Source of the DNA: an uncultured Eubacteriales bacterium
GTDB taxonomy: Bacteria > Bacillota > Clostridia > Oscillospirales > CAG-272
Assembly (NCBI GenBank): GCA_958352145.1
Contig: CATWNM010000010.1
Span: 1-62,209 of the forward strand
Length of the DNA: 62,209 bases
Direction: 5' to 3'
Position numbers and translations under genes: made by a program. Shown here piece after piece: positions 49,626 through 58,814 of this stretch. Every line of letters starts with the position of its first letter. Positions within the stretch are counted from its first letter, which is position 1. The notes beneath the pieces are model-generated. The model had not been told where the DNA came from, searched no databases, and saw only the letters and a list, made by a program, of their open reading frames with translations.

Positions 49626-50346
49626 GTTCATATCCTCTCGGCGTAACCATCTTTCCGCCAAGGCGCACCGTAGACATGCTCCCGACAAAAATGGTCGTAA
49701 ACATATCGGCGTTATACCGGCAAAGCTCTGCCAGCGTCATGACCTCAAAAGCCTCTTCCCGCCGACCGATATTTCGCGCGATCCCGCACACCGTATCCGG
49801 CGATTTGTATTTCAAAAGGATCTTGCAGGCGCGGCGCAAATAATCCGAGCGCTTTTTGCTGGACGGATTATAAAAAACGATGCTCATATCGCTCGTGGCG
49901 GCGCATTCAATGCGCCGCTCGATCAATTCCAAAGGCGTCAGCCGATCGGAAAGGCTGATTGCGCAAAAATCATGCGCCAGCGGCGCGCCGAGCAGCGCCG
50001 CGCCCGAGGCGGCCGCAGTAACCCCTGCGATCACCTCGATCTCCGTATCATACTCCGCGGCAAGCTCATAGACGGGCGACGCCATCCCATATATGCCCGC
50101 GTCGCCCGAGCAGATCATGGCAGTCGCTTTTCCCGCGGACGCGCTGCGCAGCGCCATACGGCAGCGCTCGATTTCTCCCAGCATCGGCGTTGAAAGATAG
50201 GTTTTATCCGGAAAATACGGCTGAACGAGCGCACAGTAAACCGTGTACCCGACAATCACCTCGACACGCTCGAGCGCCCGCACTGCGCCGACCGTCATCC
50301 CCTCGTAATTTCCCGCGCCAATCCCGACCACATACAGCTTATTCAT
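49618..50346 (-). CDS. cbiH: cobalt-precorrin-3 C17-methyltransferase
   Basis: The 242-aa tetrapyrrole methylase begins KLYVVGIGAGNYEGMTVGAV. Other motifs are VEVIVGYTVYCALVQPYFPD, AMICSGDAGIYGMASPVYEL and SLSDRLTPLELIERRIECAA. These fit CbiH/CobJ, which carries out ring contraction and C17 methylation. There is no C-terminal Fe-S extension of the kind seen in some CbiH60 proteins. It overlaps cbiG by 8 nt. Confidence 0.93.
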   Translation of the reverse strand: MNKLYVVGIGAGNYEGMTVGAVRALERVEVIVGYTVYCALVQPYFPDKTYLSTPMLGEIERCRMALRSASAGKATAMICSGDAGIYGMASPVYELAAEYDTEIEVIAGVTAAASGAALLGAPLAHDFCAISLSDRLTPLELIERRIECAATSDMSIVFYNPSSKKRSDYLRRACKILLKYKSPDTVCGIARNIGRREEAFEVMTLAELCRYNADMFTTIFVGSMSTVRLGGKMVTPRGYEHV

Positions 50347-51358
50347 GCAAAATACCCCATTCTCCGGCCGCCGCCGCCACGGTAACGCCGTCCACGGCGG
50401 TTTTTCGGATCAGCAGCCGCCCGCCCTCGTACACCGCCGCGCGCTCGCAGACATTGCCGACGCCGACGGCCGCACGCACGAACGCCGATTCGTCAAACGA
50501 GCCGGGAAGCGCGTCAAGCTCCGCAGCCGAATAAAAGCGGAGCGGAGCGCGAAGAGAAGCGGCATACTCGAGCAAGCCGTGCTCGTCCCGCTTGACGTCA
50601 ATCGAAGCGACCGCGCAAATCGCCCGAAGATCGATTTTCTGCTCAGAAAAAACATGCGCCACCGCACGCCGGATCACCGGCGCGCATGTCCCGCGTCGGC
50701 AGCCGATTCCGACGGTCACAATTCTCGGAATCAGCCGCAGCGTCTTTTGATATGGGCTGCACCGCCGAATGCCTATGTATATGCCGGTCTCGCCGCCCGG
50801 TGCCTGATGCAGTCCCGGCCAAAGCGCCGCAGGCAGAGGATACTCGGAACAAATCCCCACCTCACCCTCTAAGATCGCCGCCGATACGTCTTTAGCCGTT
50901 TTCAGCGAGGAAATCGCGCAATTGTGCTCGATCGCCCACGCATCGCAGGAAAAGCGGCCGCAAATATCTGTGGCGGTCGTGATCACCGCCTGCGCGCCGG
51001 TCAGCGCGGCCACACGCCGCGCAAGCGCGTTCGCGCCGCCGATATGCCCCGAAAGCAGCGGAATCACATACGTCCCCTGATCGTCGATGCATAGCACCGC
51101 GGGGTCTTTCGCTTTGCTTTTTAAATACGGCGCGACAGCGCGAACAGCGATTCCGCACGCGCCGATAAAAATCAGCGCGCCGTACGAAGAAAAAATCCCG
51201 CCGGCATCTGCGCAGACGCTTTTATGCGGCGTATATCCATACCTTGCTGCAAATTTTTCGGAAGTGTGCACTTCCGTGCGCAAAATCCCCAGCAAATCGC
51301 AGAGCCGGCCGGCGAGCCGGCAGCCGGCGTCCGAAAAACAAAACAGCGCGATTTTCAT
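50339..51358 (-). CDS. cbiG: cobalt-precorrin-5A hydrolase
   Basis: The 339-aa CbiG opens the delta-lactone and releases acetaldehyde. The N-terminal part has IFIGACGIAVRAVAPYLKSK, then DPAVLCIDDQGTYVIPLLSG and HIGGANALARRVAALTGAQA, with a C-terminal part VTVGIGCRRGTCAPVIRRAV. These are standard CbiG blocks, so both N-terminal and C-terminal domains are present. ATG 51358 overlaps cbiF by 4 nt; a longer frame adds 52 unrelated residues inside cbiF. Confidence 0.93.
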   Translation of the reverse strand: MKIALFCFSDAGCRLAGRLCDLLGILRTEVHTSEKFAARYGYTPHKSVCADAGGIFSSYGALIFIGACGIAVRAVAPYLKSKAKDPAVLCIDDQGTYVIPLLSGHIGGANALARRVAALTGAQAVITTATDICGRFSCDAWAIEHNCAISSLKTAKDVSAAILEGEVGICSEYPLPAALWPGLHQAPGGETGIYIGIRRCSPYQKTLRLIPRIVTVGIGCRRGTCAPVIRRAVAHVFSEQKIDLRAICAVASIDVKRDEHGLLEYAASLRAPLRFYSAAELDALPGSFDESAFVRAAVGVGNVCERAAVYEGGRLLIRKTAVDGVTVAAAAGEWGILHE

Positions 51359-52110
51359 ACCGAAGCCTCCCGAAAGCCCGTAGTAAAAGCCGGATCGTAA
51401 AGTTTGGAACGCTGATCCGTCCCGCGAAGAAAATTCCCGACCAAAATCAGCGCGGTTTTGGTAATCTGATTTTCCTTTGCGGCCGCCTCCAGCGCGGAAA
51501 CAGTACAGCGGCAAATCTTTTCATCCGCCCACGTCGCTTTATAAACGATAGCGGCGGGCGTGTCGGGCGCGTATCCGCCCGCGATCAGCTCGCGCGACAC
51601 CTCCGAAAGCAAGCCGGCACTCAAAAAAAGTACCATCGCCGCGCCATGCGCGGCGAGCGAACGAATGTTTTCCCGTTCGGGCACCGGCGTTTTCCCGGCG
51701 GCACGGGTAATCAAAACCGTTTGAGAAACCCCGGGCGGCGTATACTCCACCCGCAGCGCCGCCGCAGCGCCGCAAAGCGCGCTGACGCCGGGACAAATAT
51801 CATAGCCGATCCCAAGCGCATCCAGCACGCGCATCTGTTCGCAGATCGCGCCGTACAGCGACGGATCTCCTGAATGGAGGCGCACGGTCGTCCGTTTCAA
51901 ACTTTCGGCGCGTTGGATCACGGCTATGATCTCTTCCAGCGTCATTTTCGCACTGTCATAGAGTTCACAACCGCGCTTAGCATACGCAAGCAGTTTGGGA
52001 TTGACCAGCGAACCCGCGTACAGGATAACGTCCGCCGTCTCCAGCAATGCTTTCCCGCGCAGGGTGATGAGATCGGCGGCGCCGCAGCCCGCTCCGACAA
52101 AATGTACCAT
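51355..52110 (-). CDS. cbiF: cobalt-precorrin-4 C11-methyltransferase
   Basis: The 251-aa methylase shows VHFVGAGCGAADLITLRGKA, DVILYAGSLVNPKLLAYAKR, VRLHSGDPSLYGAICEQMRV and EYTPPGVSQTVLITRAAGKT, diagnostic of CbiF/CobM. It adds a methyl group at C11. Its ATG 52110 shares one base with the cbiD stop (TAATG). Confidence 0.95.
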   Translation of the reverse strand: MVHFVGAGCGAADLITLRGKALLETADVILYAGSLVNPKLLAYAKRGCELYDSAKMTLEEIIAVIQRAESLKRTTVRLHSGDPSLYGAICEQMRVLDALGIGYDICPGVSALCGAAAALRVEYTPPGVSQTVLITRAAGKTPVPERENIRSLAAHGAAMVLFLSAGLLSEVSRELIAGGYAPDTPAAIVYKATWADEKICRCTVSALEAAAKENQITKTALILVGNFLRGTDQRSKLYDPAFTTGFREASV

Positions 52111-53246
52111 TAGTCCTCTCCCTTCACTTTTTTCAGCAGTTCAAAGGCTGCCGGCGTCGCGCCAAGCCCGCCGTACCGATTGGAAAAAACGAGGATTCCC
52201 GTTTTTAGCCGCCCAAGCGGACGCGCGCCGAGATGAAACGCCATCCGCTTTACGATGCTCGCCATGACCGCCTCGCGAATGCCCGCGCGATCGCAAATAT
52301 CCAGCATGTCGTCAGTCATGACGCTGTCCATGATTTTTTCGACCGTCTCGCGGCCCGCGCCGCACAAGGCGGCATGCGCTGCGAAAATCTCCGCCCGGCC
52401 GTCGCCATAGCGCGAATGCGTGTTGAACATCCCGCAGGCAAGCTTGACTAGCTTTCCGATATGTCCAACCAGCAGCGCGCCGTCAAAATCAAGCTGCGCG
52501 GCTATCGAAAACGCATCTCCGATAAAATTGGAAGTCATAACCGCCGTCTGAGAATTCACTGCCAGTGCATTTTTGATGTAATCCGCACCGTAATTGCCCG
52601 GCGTCAGCAAAATATACTTGCGTCCAAGCGCCGCGCGCATATTCAGTTCAGCACGGATGGTCCCGACCACGGCGTCGTCGCTCATCGGCTCCACGATCCC
52701 CGTCGTGCCAAGGATAGAGATTCCGCCCTCGATCCCCAGCCGGGGATTGAAGGTTTTTTCAGCGAGCGCAGCGCCGTCCGGCGCAAAAACCGTCACCGCA
52801 AGTCCGCCCAAATAGCCGCAGTCTTCCATCACGCAGCGAAGCTCGCGCTCGATCATCCGGCGGGGTGTTGAATTGATCGCCGCATGCCCGACCGGCTGAT
52901 CCAGGCCGGGTTTTGTAACACGGCCGATCCCAACGCCCCCGTCGATCAAAATCTCCCGCGCATCCGAAATTTTTTCTACCTGCGCATAGATCGTGATGCC
53001 GTTGGTGACGTCCGGGTCGTCGCCGCTGTCCTTGACCACGCCGCAGCATACGCTGTCCGAATCGACAAAGACCCCGAAGAGCGGAAGCGTAAGACCAATA
53101 CCGCCCGGCGTCAGCAAATATACGCTGTCGAGCTTTCGGCCCTCCAAAAGCATGATTGCCGCGGCTTTTGCAGCCGCCGCGGCGCAGGAGCCGGTCGTAT
53201 AACCGCAGCGCAGCCGCTTTCCGTCCTTCATGATAAAGCTGTCCAT
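52110..53246 (-). CDS. cbiD: cobalt-precorrin-5B C1-methyltransferase
   Basis: The 378-aa CbiD (not homologous to other corrin methylases) starts with RLRCGYTTGSCAAAAAKAAA, then GGVGIGRVTKPGLDQPVGHA and AINSTPRRMIERELR, and later GTTGIVEPMSDDAVVGTIRA, GNYGADYIKNALA and GHIGKLVKLACGMFNTHSR. All are family signatures. The start is ATG 53246 or the adjacent GTG 53249; both overlap the cbiC stop. No good ribosome site is seen, so translation is probably coupled. Confidence 0.95.
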   Translation of the reverse strand: MDSFIMKDGKRLRCGYTTGSCAAAAAKAAAIMLLEGRKLDSVYLLTPGGIGLTLPLFGVFVDSDSVCCGVVKDSGDDPDVTNGITIYAQVEKISDAREILIDGGVGIGRVTKPGLDQPVGHAAINSTPRRMIERELRCVMEDCGYLGGLAVTVFAPDGAALAEKTFNPRLGIEGGISILGTTGIVEPMSDDAVVGTIRAELNMRAALGRKYILLTPGNYGADYIKNALAVNSQTAVMTSNFIGDAFSIAAQLDFDGALLVGHIGKLVKLACGMFNTHSRYGDGRAEIFAAHAALCGAGRETVEKIMDSVMTDDMLDICDRAGIREAVMASIVKRMAFHLGARPLGRLKTGILVFSNRYGGLGATPAAFELLKKVKGED

Positions 53247-53863
53247 CACCGGGTGATCTGATACATCAGCGCATTCACGATCGCAGCGGCGACATTAGAA
53301 CCGCCTTTGCGCCCCCGCGCCACAATATACGAAACGCCGGACGCCATGATCGCCTCTTTTGCCTCAATCACGTTGACAAAGCCAACCGGTACGCCGATCA
53401 CAAGCGCGGGGCGGAGCTTGCCATTTTGAATAAGATCACAGAGCGAAAGCAGCGCGGTCGGCGCGTTGCCCACGGCAAAAATAAGCGGCTGTGAAAGTGC
53501 CGCCGCACGCTCCATCGAGACGGCGGCGCGCGTCCAGCCGCGCGTCTGCGCCTCTTTGGCAACACCCGGATCGCCCATAAAACAGTAGATGCTGCAGCCA
53601 AGCTTTCCGGCGGCGGCTTTGTTAATGCCCGCGCTTGCCATTTGCGTATCGGTGACGATGCCGCAGCCCCGACGCAAAACCGCAAGCGCCTCTGAGACGG
53701 CTTTCTTCGAAAAAACCAGATTCTCCGCATAATCGAAATCGGCCGTGGTGTGAATCACCCGTTTAACGACCAGTTCGTTTTCAGGCGGCAGCGCCGTTTT
53801 GAGTTCGGAGGAAATGATCTCAAAACTGCGCCGCTCGATTTCAGATGGATCGTGAATAATCAT
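53246..53863 (-). CDS. cbiC: cobalt-precorrin-8 methylmutase
   Basis: The 205-aa methylmutase moves the methyl group from C11 to C12. Motifs: IEFERRSFEII-like start (IERRSFEIISSELKT), VKRVIHTTADFDYAENLVFS with the catalytic His, VGNAPTALLSLCDLI and GVPVGFVNVIEAKEAIMASG, then YIVARGRKGGSNVAAAIVNA. The length is typical. Both ends overlap neighbouring genes. Confidence 0.95.
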   Translation of the reverse strand: MIIHDPSEIERRSFEIISSELKTALPPENELVVKRVIHTTADFDYAENLVFSKKAVSEALAVLRRGCGIVTDTQMASAGINKAAAGKLGCSIYCFMGDPGVAKEAQTRGWTRAAVSMERAAALSQPLIFAVGNAPTALLSLCDLIQNGKLRPALVIGVPVGFVNVIEAKEAIMASGVSYIVARGRKGGSNVAAAIVNALMYQITR

Positions 53864-55227
53864 AACGTTTTCCTCCCGTGCTTATAATCAAGGCACGCTT
53901 TATAAAAATGCACCGCCGCTTCCGGACTTGCGGGCAGGTAAAGGTGCGGATAACCGGCGTAAAGCGAAGGCGTCGTTACGGCACAGGCATACTGCGTCCC
54001 GCTCGTCTTTTCGGCAATGAAGCCGCTGCCGCAGTCCGTGCTGTCAAAGTAATGAAACTCGTGCCCGCGCAGCGCCGTTCCAGTCGGTCCGAACACGCCG
54101 CCGGCGCGCGCGGTCAGCGAAATATAGCCAAAACGCACCAATTTGGGCGTCCGTTGGCTGTCGTGCGGCAAAACGCCGCACATTCTTTTTCCGTCGATCG
54201 AGCGGCCAAGGTACATAAATCCCCCGCATTCCGCGATCGCCGGCATGCCGCCCAAAACGGCGGACCGCACGCTTTCAAGCGAAACGCGGTTAGCTTCCAG
54301 CCGGTCTGCGTACAACTCGGGATAACCGCCGCCAAGATACAGCCCATCCGCTTCGCCGACAGGTTCATCTGCCAGCGGAGAAAATTCAATCACCTTCGCG
54401 CCCATCTTTTCAAACAGCGCAAGGGTATCCTTATAGTAAAAACAAAAGGCGCGGTCTTTGGCGACGGCAAGCCGAATCGGCTCATACTGCGGGATCTCCG
54501 CCGCCGCAAACGCAAGCGGGGAAGCGGAGCGCGCAAGACGCAAAAAGCCGTCCAGATCCAGCGTCGCTTCAGCGATGTCCGCCGTCTGCGCGAGACGGCG
54601 GCAAAGGCTGTCGATCTCCGCGGCGGTGACCAGGCCGAGATGACGCGATTCGATCCGGCACGCCTCGGGCAATTTCGGAAGATAGCCGAGCGGGCAGATT
54701 TTTTCACCGAAGCGGGACGCGCACAGTTTTTTCAGATAGGCATACGTCGCCGGCGCAACATGATTGAAAACCACACCGGCGATATTGGACTCAGGCAGAA
54801 AATTCGCAAAGCCTTCGATCACGGCCAACGTCGAAGCGGCCGTTCCCTTTGCGCTCAGCACAAGCACAACTGGGGAAGCCGTCTCCCGCGCGACCGTATA
54901 ACTGCTGTTTTCCGTCCCGCTGCCGCCGGTTCCGTCATAATACCCCATCACACCTTCGATCACAGCAAGATCATGCCCGGCTGCATTTTCTGCGGTAAGG
55001 CGCCGCAAAAGATCTCCCCCGCAGAAAAAAGGATCGAGATTTATGCAGCCGACCCCGGTCACTGCTCCATGAAACATCGGATCGATGTAGTCGGGGCCGC
55101 ATTTGAAAGCGGCTGGGCGGACCCCGCGCCGGCAAAGCAGCGTCAAAAGCGCGCAGACAACCGTCGTTTTTCCGCAGCCGCTCGAAGCGCCGGCTACCAG
55201 AATACGCGGTAAAGACAATACGCTCAT
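53860..55227 (-). CDS. cbiA: cobyrinic acid a,c-diamide synthase
   Basis: The 455-aa amidotransferase has ILVAGASSGCGKTTVVCALL (P-loop), FKCGPDYIDPMFHGAVTGVG, VIEGVMGYYDGTGGSGTENS and the glutaminase part LYLGGGYPELYADRLEANRV with MPAIAECGGFMYLGRSIDGK (nucleophile Cys). It amidates the a and c carboxylates after ring completion. It overlaps cbiC and the ABC ATPase gene by 4 nt each. Confidence 0.95.
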   Translation of the reverse strand: MSVLSLPRILVAGASSGCGKTTVVCALLTLLCRRGVRPAAFKCGPDYIDPMFHGAVTGVGCINLDPFFCGGDLLRRLTAENAAGHDLAVIEGVMGYYDGTGGSGTENSSYTVARETASPVVLVLSAKGTAASTLAVIEGFANFLPESNIAGVVFNHVAPATYAYLKKLCASRFGEKICPLGYLPKLPEACRIESRHLGLVTAAEIDSLCRRLAQTADIAEATLDLDGFLRLARSASPLAFAAAEIPQYEPIRLAVAKDRAFCFYYKDTLALFEKMGAKVIEFSPLADEPVGEADGLYLGGGYPELYADRLEANRVSLESVRSAVLGGMPAIAECGGFMYLGRSIDGKRMCGVLPHDSQRTPKLVRFGYISLTARAGGVFGPTGTALRGHEFHYFDSTDCGSGFIAEKTSGTQYACAVTTPSLYAGYPHLYLPASPEAAVHFYKACLDYKHGRKTL

Positions 55228-56363
55228 CTATGCCCTCCGATCTCGCTTAGCTGTTCAATGGAAGTAATCATCCGTTTGCCCCGCGCGGCGGCATATTCAA
55301 GCAGCGTTTGGTTGGCTCGGTTCAACGTACCAAACGGGCAGCCGCAGTCGGCGACAAAATCCACACGGTCGATCAAGGCGGCTGCCGCGTCGCGCTCAGC
55401 CTTACCCATCGGCTCAAACGCGCGGGCGCCAACAACCGTATTGGCCAGCGCGCGGGCAACGCGGAAATCAATATCGTTTTCAAACAGAATCCCCGCGGCG
55501 AAAGGGATCCCCAGTTTTTGCAGCGCGCGGAAATAAGCAATACCGCTTCCGTTTCCGCCAACCGCAAAAATCTGCGCGCCGCCCTGCGGCTTTTCAAGCT
55601 CGACGCTGCCGAGCAGAGAATCGTACGCGCCGTTTTCGATCTCATAGAGGTTTTGAATCCGGTTGTCGGTAAAAAGCGCTTCCGGTGTGCCGAACGCCGC
55701 GATCCGGTCGCCTTTGACGCACATGATTTTATCGGATACTTTACAGGCCAGATCAATTTCGTGCAGGCTCATGACCACCGTAATCCCTCGATTTTTCGAC
55801 ATATCGCGGAGAATGCCGAGCAATTCGATTTTATGGCGGATATCCAGAAACGAAGTCGGCTCGTCCAAGACGATGATCTCCGGCTCCTGGCAAATTGCCC
55901 GTGCGAGCAGAACCCGCTGCCGCTGTCCGTCGCTGATCGCGGAAAAATCGCGGTCATACAAATCGGACGCATGAACGCGCGCAAGTGAGTCAGCCACAAC
56001 CTGCTTATCGCGCGCCGTCATAAAACCAAAGCTGTTCGTATACGGATAGCGCCCGGATGCGACAAGCTCTCCGCAGGTCATCATCTCTGGCTTAATACGG
56101 TCGGTCAAAACGACGGCAAGTTTTGTCGCCGTCTCCCGGTTGCTCAGCGTCTGCATATTTTTCTGATCGATAGAAACCACACCGGAAATTTTGGCAAGAT
56201 GCCGCGTGATCGTTTTAAGGATGGTCGATTTACCCGATCCGTTCGGTCCGATCAGCGTCAGGATCTCGCCTTTTTTCAGTCCCAGCGTGATTTCGGAAAT
56301 CAGAGCCTTGCCGCCGTAGCCCACGCTCAGTGATTCGGTGGAGAAAAAATACGGTTCAGCCAT
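55224..56363 (-). CDS. btuD: BtuD/FecE-type ABC ATPase with C-terminal extra domain
   Basis: The 379-aa protein has an ABC module (Walker A LIGPNGSGKSTILKTITRHL, signature ISDGQRQRVLLARAICQEPE, Walker B IIVLDEPTSFLDIRHKIELL). After about residue 255 comes a 125-residue domain (GGAQIFAVGGNGSGIAYFRA, LQKLGIPFAAGILFENDIDF, FVADCGCPFGTLNRANQTLL) that looks Rossmann-like and is not part of a normal BtuD. Similar extensions occur in clostridial cobalamin-linked ABC ATPases. It powers the permease encoded next to it. Confidence 0.88.
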   Translation of the reverse strand: MAEPYFFSTESLSVGYGGKALISEITLGLKKGEILTLIGPNGSGKSTILKTITRHLAKISGVVSIDQKNMQTLSNRETATKLAVVLTDRIKPEMMTCGELVASGRYPYTNSFGFMTARDKQVVADSLARVHASDLYDRDFSAISDGQRQRVLLARAICQEPEIIVLDEPTSFLDIRHKIELLGILRDMSKNRGITVVMSLHEIDLACKVSDKIMCVKGDRIAAFGTPEALFTDNRIQNLYEIENGAYDSLLGSVELEKPQGGAQIFAVGGNGSGIAYFRALQKLGIPFAAGILFENDIDFRVARALANTVVGARAFEPMGKAERDAAAALIDRVDFVADCGCPFGTLNRANQTLLEYAAARGKRMITSIEQLSEIGGHR

Positions 56364-57384
56364 TTTCCCGCCTCCTGGATACCATCAGCCAAATTACGAT
56401 CGGCGCGCCGATGGCGCTGGTCACCGTGCCGACCGACAATTCGACCGGCGAAAATACCGTTCTGGCGACAAGGTCACAGAACATACAGAACACCGCGCCG
56501 CAAAGGAAACCCGCCGGGATCATCCAATGCGGTTTCGAGGTTCCAAGCAGGATGCGGGTGATATGCGGCACCGCGATGCCGACAAAAGATATTGGTCCGG
56601 CAAAAGCGGTCACACAAGCCGACAGCAGACTGGAAAAGACAATCAGCAGCACCCGAAAAAGTTTGACGTTTACGCCCATGCTCTGTGCGTATCCTTCGCC
56701 GAGCGCATAGGCCGCAATCGGTTTTGACAAAAGAAAAACAGCCAAAATCGCAGGAAAAACGATTGCCGCCGAGATTTTCAAATCCGGCCAGGATGCCGCC
56801 GAAAAACTGCCGAGCGACCAATGCGTAAGATTCACAATATCCGCTTCTTTGGCAAAGTTGATAAGAAAGTCCGTTACCGCGGAACAGATATAGCTAATCA
56901 TAATCCCGATGACCAGCAGCATCGACATGTTTTTGATCTTGCCCGAAAAAAGCAGCACGAAAAGCATGGAAATCATCGAACCGATAAACGCCGCGAGCAC
57001 CGTAATCGACACGGGCATCGACGTCATGACGCTGCTCAATACGATCGTCACTACGGCAAGAAACATTTTCGCGCCGGAAGCGATGCCCAGCACAAAAGGT
57101 CCGGCAATCGGATTGCGGAAAAAAGTTTGCAGAAGATAGCCAGACAAGGACAGCGCGCCGCCGAGCAGCGCCGCGGTCAGCAGCCGCGGCAGTCGGATCT
57201 TCCAGATAATGTTGTACGCCGTCTGATCGGCGGCATTCCGTTCAAAGATGATTCGAATAATTTCTTTTAGCGAAATATCCACGCTTCCGGTATTGATATT
57301 CCAGACGACCGCGGCGCAAAAAAGCACAAGCAGAAAAACTAATACCGCAAGACAGCGAATCATCCGGCTCTGCGCGCCGCTCAT
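56356..57384 (-). CDS. btuC: BtuC/FecCD-family ABC permease
   Basis: The 342-aa, roughly 10-helix permease has KIRLPRLLTAALLGGALSLS, GYLLQTFFRNPIAGPFVLGI (coupling and translocation segments) and FAGPISFVGIAVPHITRILL, all characteristic of BtuC/FhuB/FecCD transporters for corrinoids, haem or siderophores. The operon with cobalamin genes and a cobalamin riboswitch supports corrinoid uptake. It overlaps the solute-binding protein gene by 4 nt and the ATPase gene by 8 nt. Confidence 0.9.
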   Translation of the reverse strand: MSGAQSRMIRCLAVLVFLLVLFCAAVVWNINTGSVDISLKEIIRIIFERNAADQTAYNIIWKIRLPRLLTAALLGGALSLSGYLLQTFFRNPIAGPFVLGIASGAKMFLAVVTIVLSSVMTSMPVSITVLAAFIGSMISMLFVLLFSGKIKNMSMLLVIGIMISYICSAVTDFLINFAKEADIVNLTHWSLGSFSAASWPDLKISAAIVFPAILAVFLLSKPIAAYALGEGYAQSMGVNVKLFRVLLIVFSSLLSACVTAFAGPISFVGIAVPHITRILLGTSKPHWMIPAGFLCGAVFCMFCDLVARTVFSPVELSVGTVTSAIGAPIVIWLMVSRRRENG

Positions 57385-58571
57385 TTCAATCGGTTGAGAT
57401 ACGTGAGCGAATCGGTGTCTTTATCCGCATCAATCATGAGATGCATGTCACGGATCATGCTGCCCAGCGTATTTGAAATCTGAAAATAATCCGGCGTCGT
57501 GCACCACACATTGCCCTCTTTTACCGCTTTGAAATCAGCGAACACCTCTGATTTCGCGAGGAAATCGGCGAGCGTTTCGGGCTTGCCGCCAAGCGACCAG
57601 ATATAGATGATATAATCGGCGTCCCTGGCCTTATCATAGAAAGCTTCCATTTCCATATTGACCGTACCCGGCTCCCCGACGCCAACGTCCGAAAGGATAT
57701 ACTTGCCGCCTGCAAGACCGACCATCTTGGCCATATAGTCGCCGGCATTACGGGCATAAAGCTTGCCTTTCGAGGTGATATAAAAAATCGCGACCGATTT
57801 TCCGGAAGCTTCGAGCTTTGCAATCTCGTCGACATAAGCGATCTGCTCACCGACCAGTTCTTCCGCTTTTTCTTCAAGATTGAACATGGCGCCGTACAGC
57901 TTCATCCATTCGACGCGCGCAAGCGGATGCTCCTCTTCCGCAGCCTGATCCAAGAGGATGCGGACACCAAGATGCTGAAGCTGTGCCTGAACGTCCTCGG
58001 TAAGCATCGTCGAAAAAATGGCGAAGTCGCAGCCCGAAGCCGCGATCACCTCATAATCCGGCTCTTTATAATTGCCTATGTACGTCATTTTTTTCTCGCG
58101 CAGCGCGTCCTTTACACTGTCGATATACCAAGAATCCACGTCGTAGGTTGTAAGAGAAATCGCGTCGAGCGCGCCGATGGCGTTAATCAATGAAGTCGTG
58201 GGCGTTGAGGACACCAAGATATTCGAGACCGGCTGCTGCAAAACATAAACCGAATCACTTACATCGTCGGGAACGCGCATGCCCTCCGGCACGATCAGCA
58301 TTTCCGTACCGTCCACAATTTTAATCAGCTTATAGCCGCCTTTGTAATAATCTACCGAAAAGCACTTTGCATACTGAAGTTCCATCGAATGGTCAAAAAT
58401 CAATTTCCCGTTGTAATCATCCTCCGCGCCGGTATTCTCTTTGGCGGGGTCGCTTGTCGTGATCTCCGGGTTTTTGGAATCAGGCCCCTCTTCTTTTTCG
58501 GCCGAGCAGGCACAGAATGCGGTTACAGTCATCATCATGCTTAAAAGCAAAGCTGTGATTTTGAGTTTCAT
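57381..58571 (-). CDS. btuF: BtuF-like solute-binding lipoprotein of the corrinoid ABC transporter
   Basis: The 396-aa lipoprotein has a signal (LKITALLLSMMMTVTAFCAC; probable anchor Cys22) and an acidic linker. The periplasmic-binding fold has the two-lobe pattern: ILVSSTPTTSLINAIGALDA, YEVIAASGCDFAIFSTMLTE, EEHPLARVEWMKLYGAMFNL and VGEPGTVNMEMEAFYDKARD. As first gene downstream of a cobalamin riboswitch it most likely binds a corrinoid or cobinamide. Its export motif FCAC matches that of the sialidase-like lipoprotein in this window. Confidence 0.88.
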   Translation of the reverse strand: MKLKITALLLSMMMTVTAFCACSAEKEEGPDSKNPEITTSDPAKENTGAEDDYNGKLIFDHSMELQYAKCFSVDYYKGGYKLIKIVDGTEMLIVPEGMRVPDDVSDSVYVLQQPVSNILVSSTPTTSLINAIGALDAISLTTYDVDSWYIDSVKDALREKKMTYIGNYKEPDYEVIAASGCDFAIFSTMLTEDVQAQLQHLGVRILLDQAAEEEHPLARVEWMKLYGAMFNLEEKAEELVGEQIAYVDEIAKLEASGKSVAIFYITSKGKLYARNAGDYMAKMVGLAGGKYILSDVGVGEPGTVNMEMEAFYDKARDADYIIYIWSLGGKPETLADFLAKSEVFADFKAVKEGNVWCTTPDYFQISNTLGSMIRDMHLMIDADKDTDSLTYLNRLK

Positions 58572-58626
58572 AGTCCTTCTCCTTTAAATGTAAATATAAA
58601 TTCTATCCGCGCGGATCGAATTTCAA

Positions 58627-58657
58627 TAAAAAATACGTTTTCCCGAAGAAAAACGTA
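58627..58657 (-). terminator. riboswitch-controlled terminator before btuF
   Basis: On the minus strand TACGTTTTTCTTCGGGAAAA and CGTA form a hairpin (58634-58657) followed by a T-run (58627-58633). It lies between the riboswitch and btuF, as needed for transcription attenuation. Confidence 0.7.
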
Positions 58658-58814
58658 CAGCCAAAGCACCGATCACGACGCCGCAATGCGGAAAATAATA
58701 AAAGGAATGCACTTCCAACGATTATTTCCGCGCATACACGATCCGCGAAGAATAACAATGGCTGCACTCCTCATCACCAAAGAAGTATGCAAAATACGCC
58801 GCAAAAGGGGCGGT

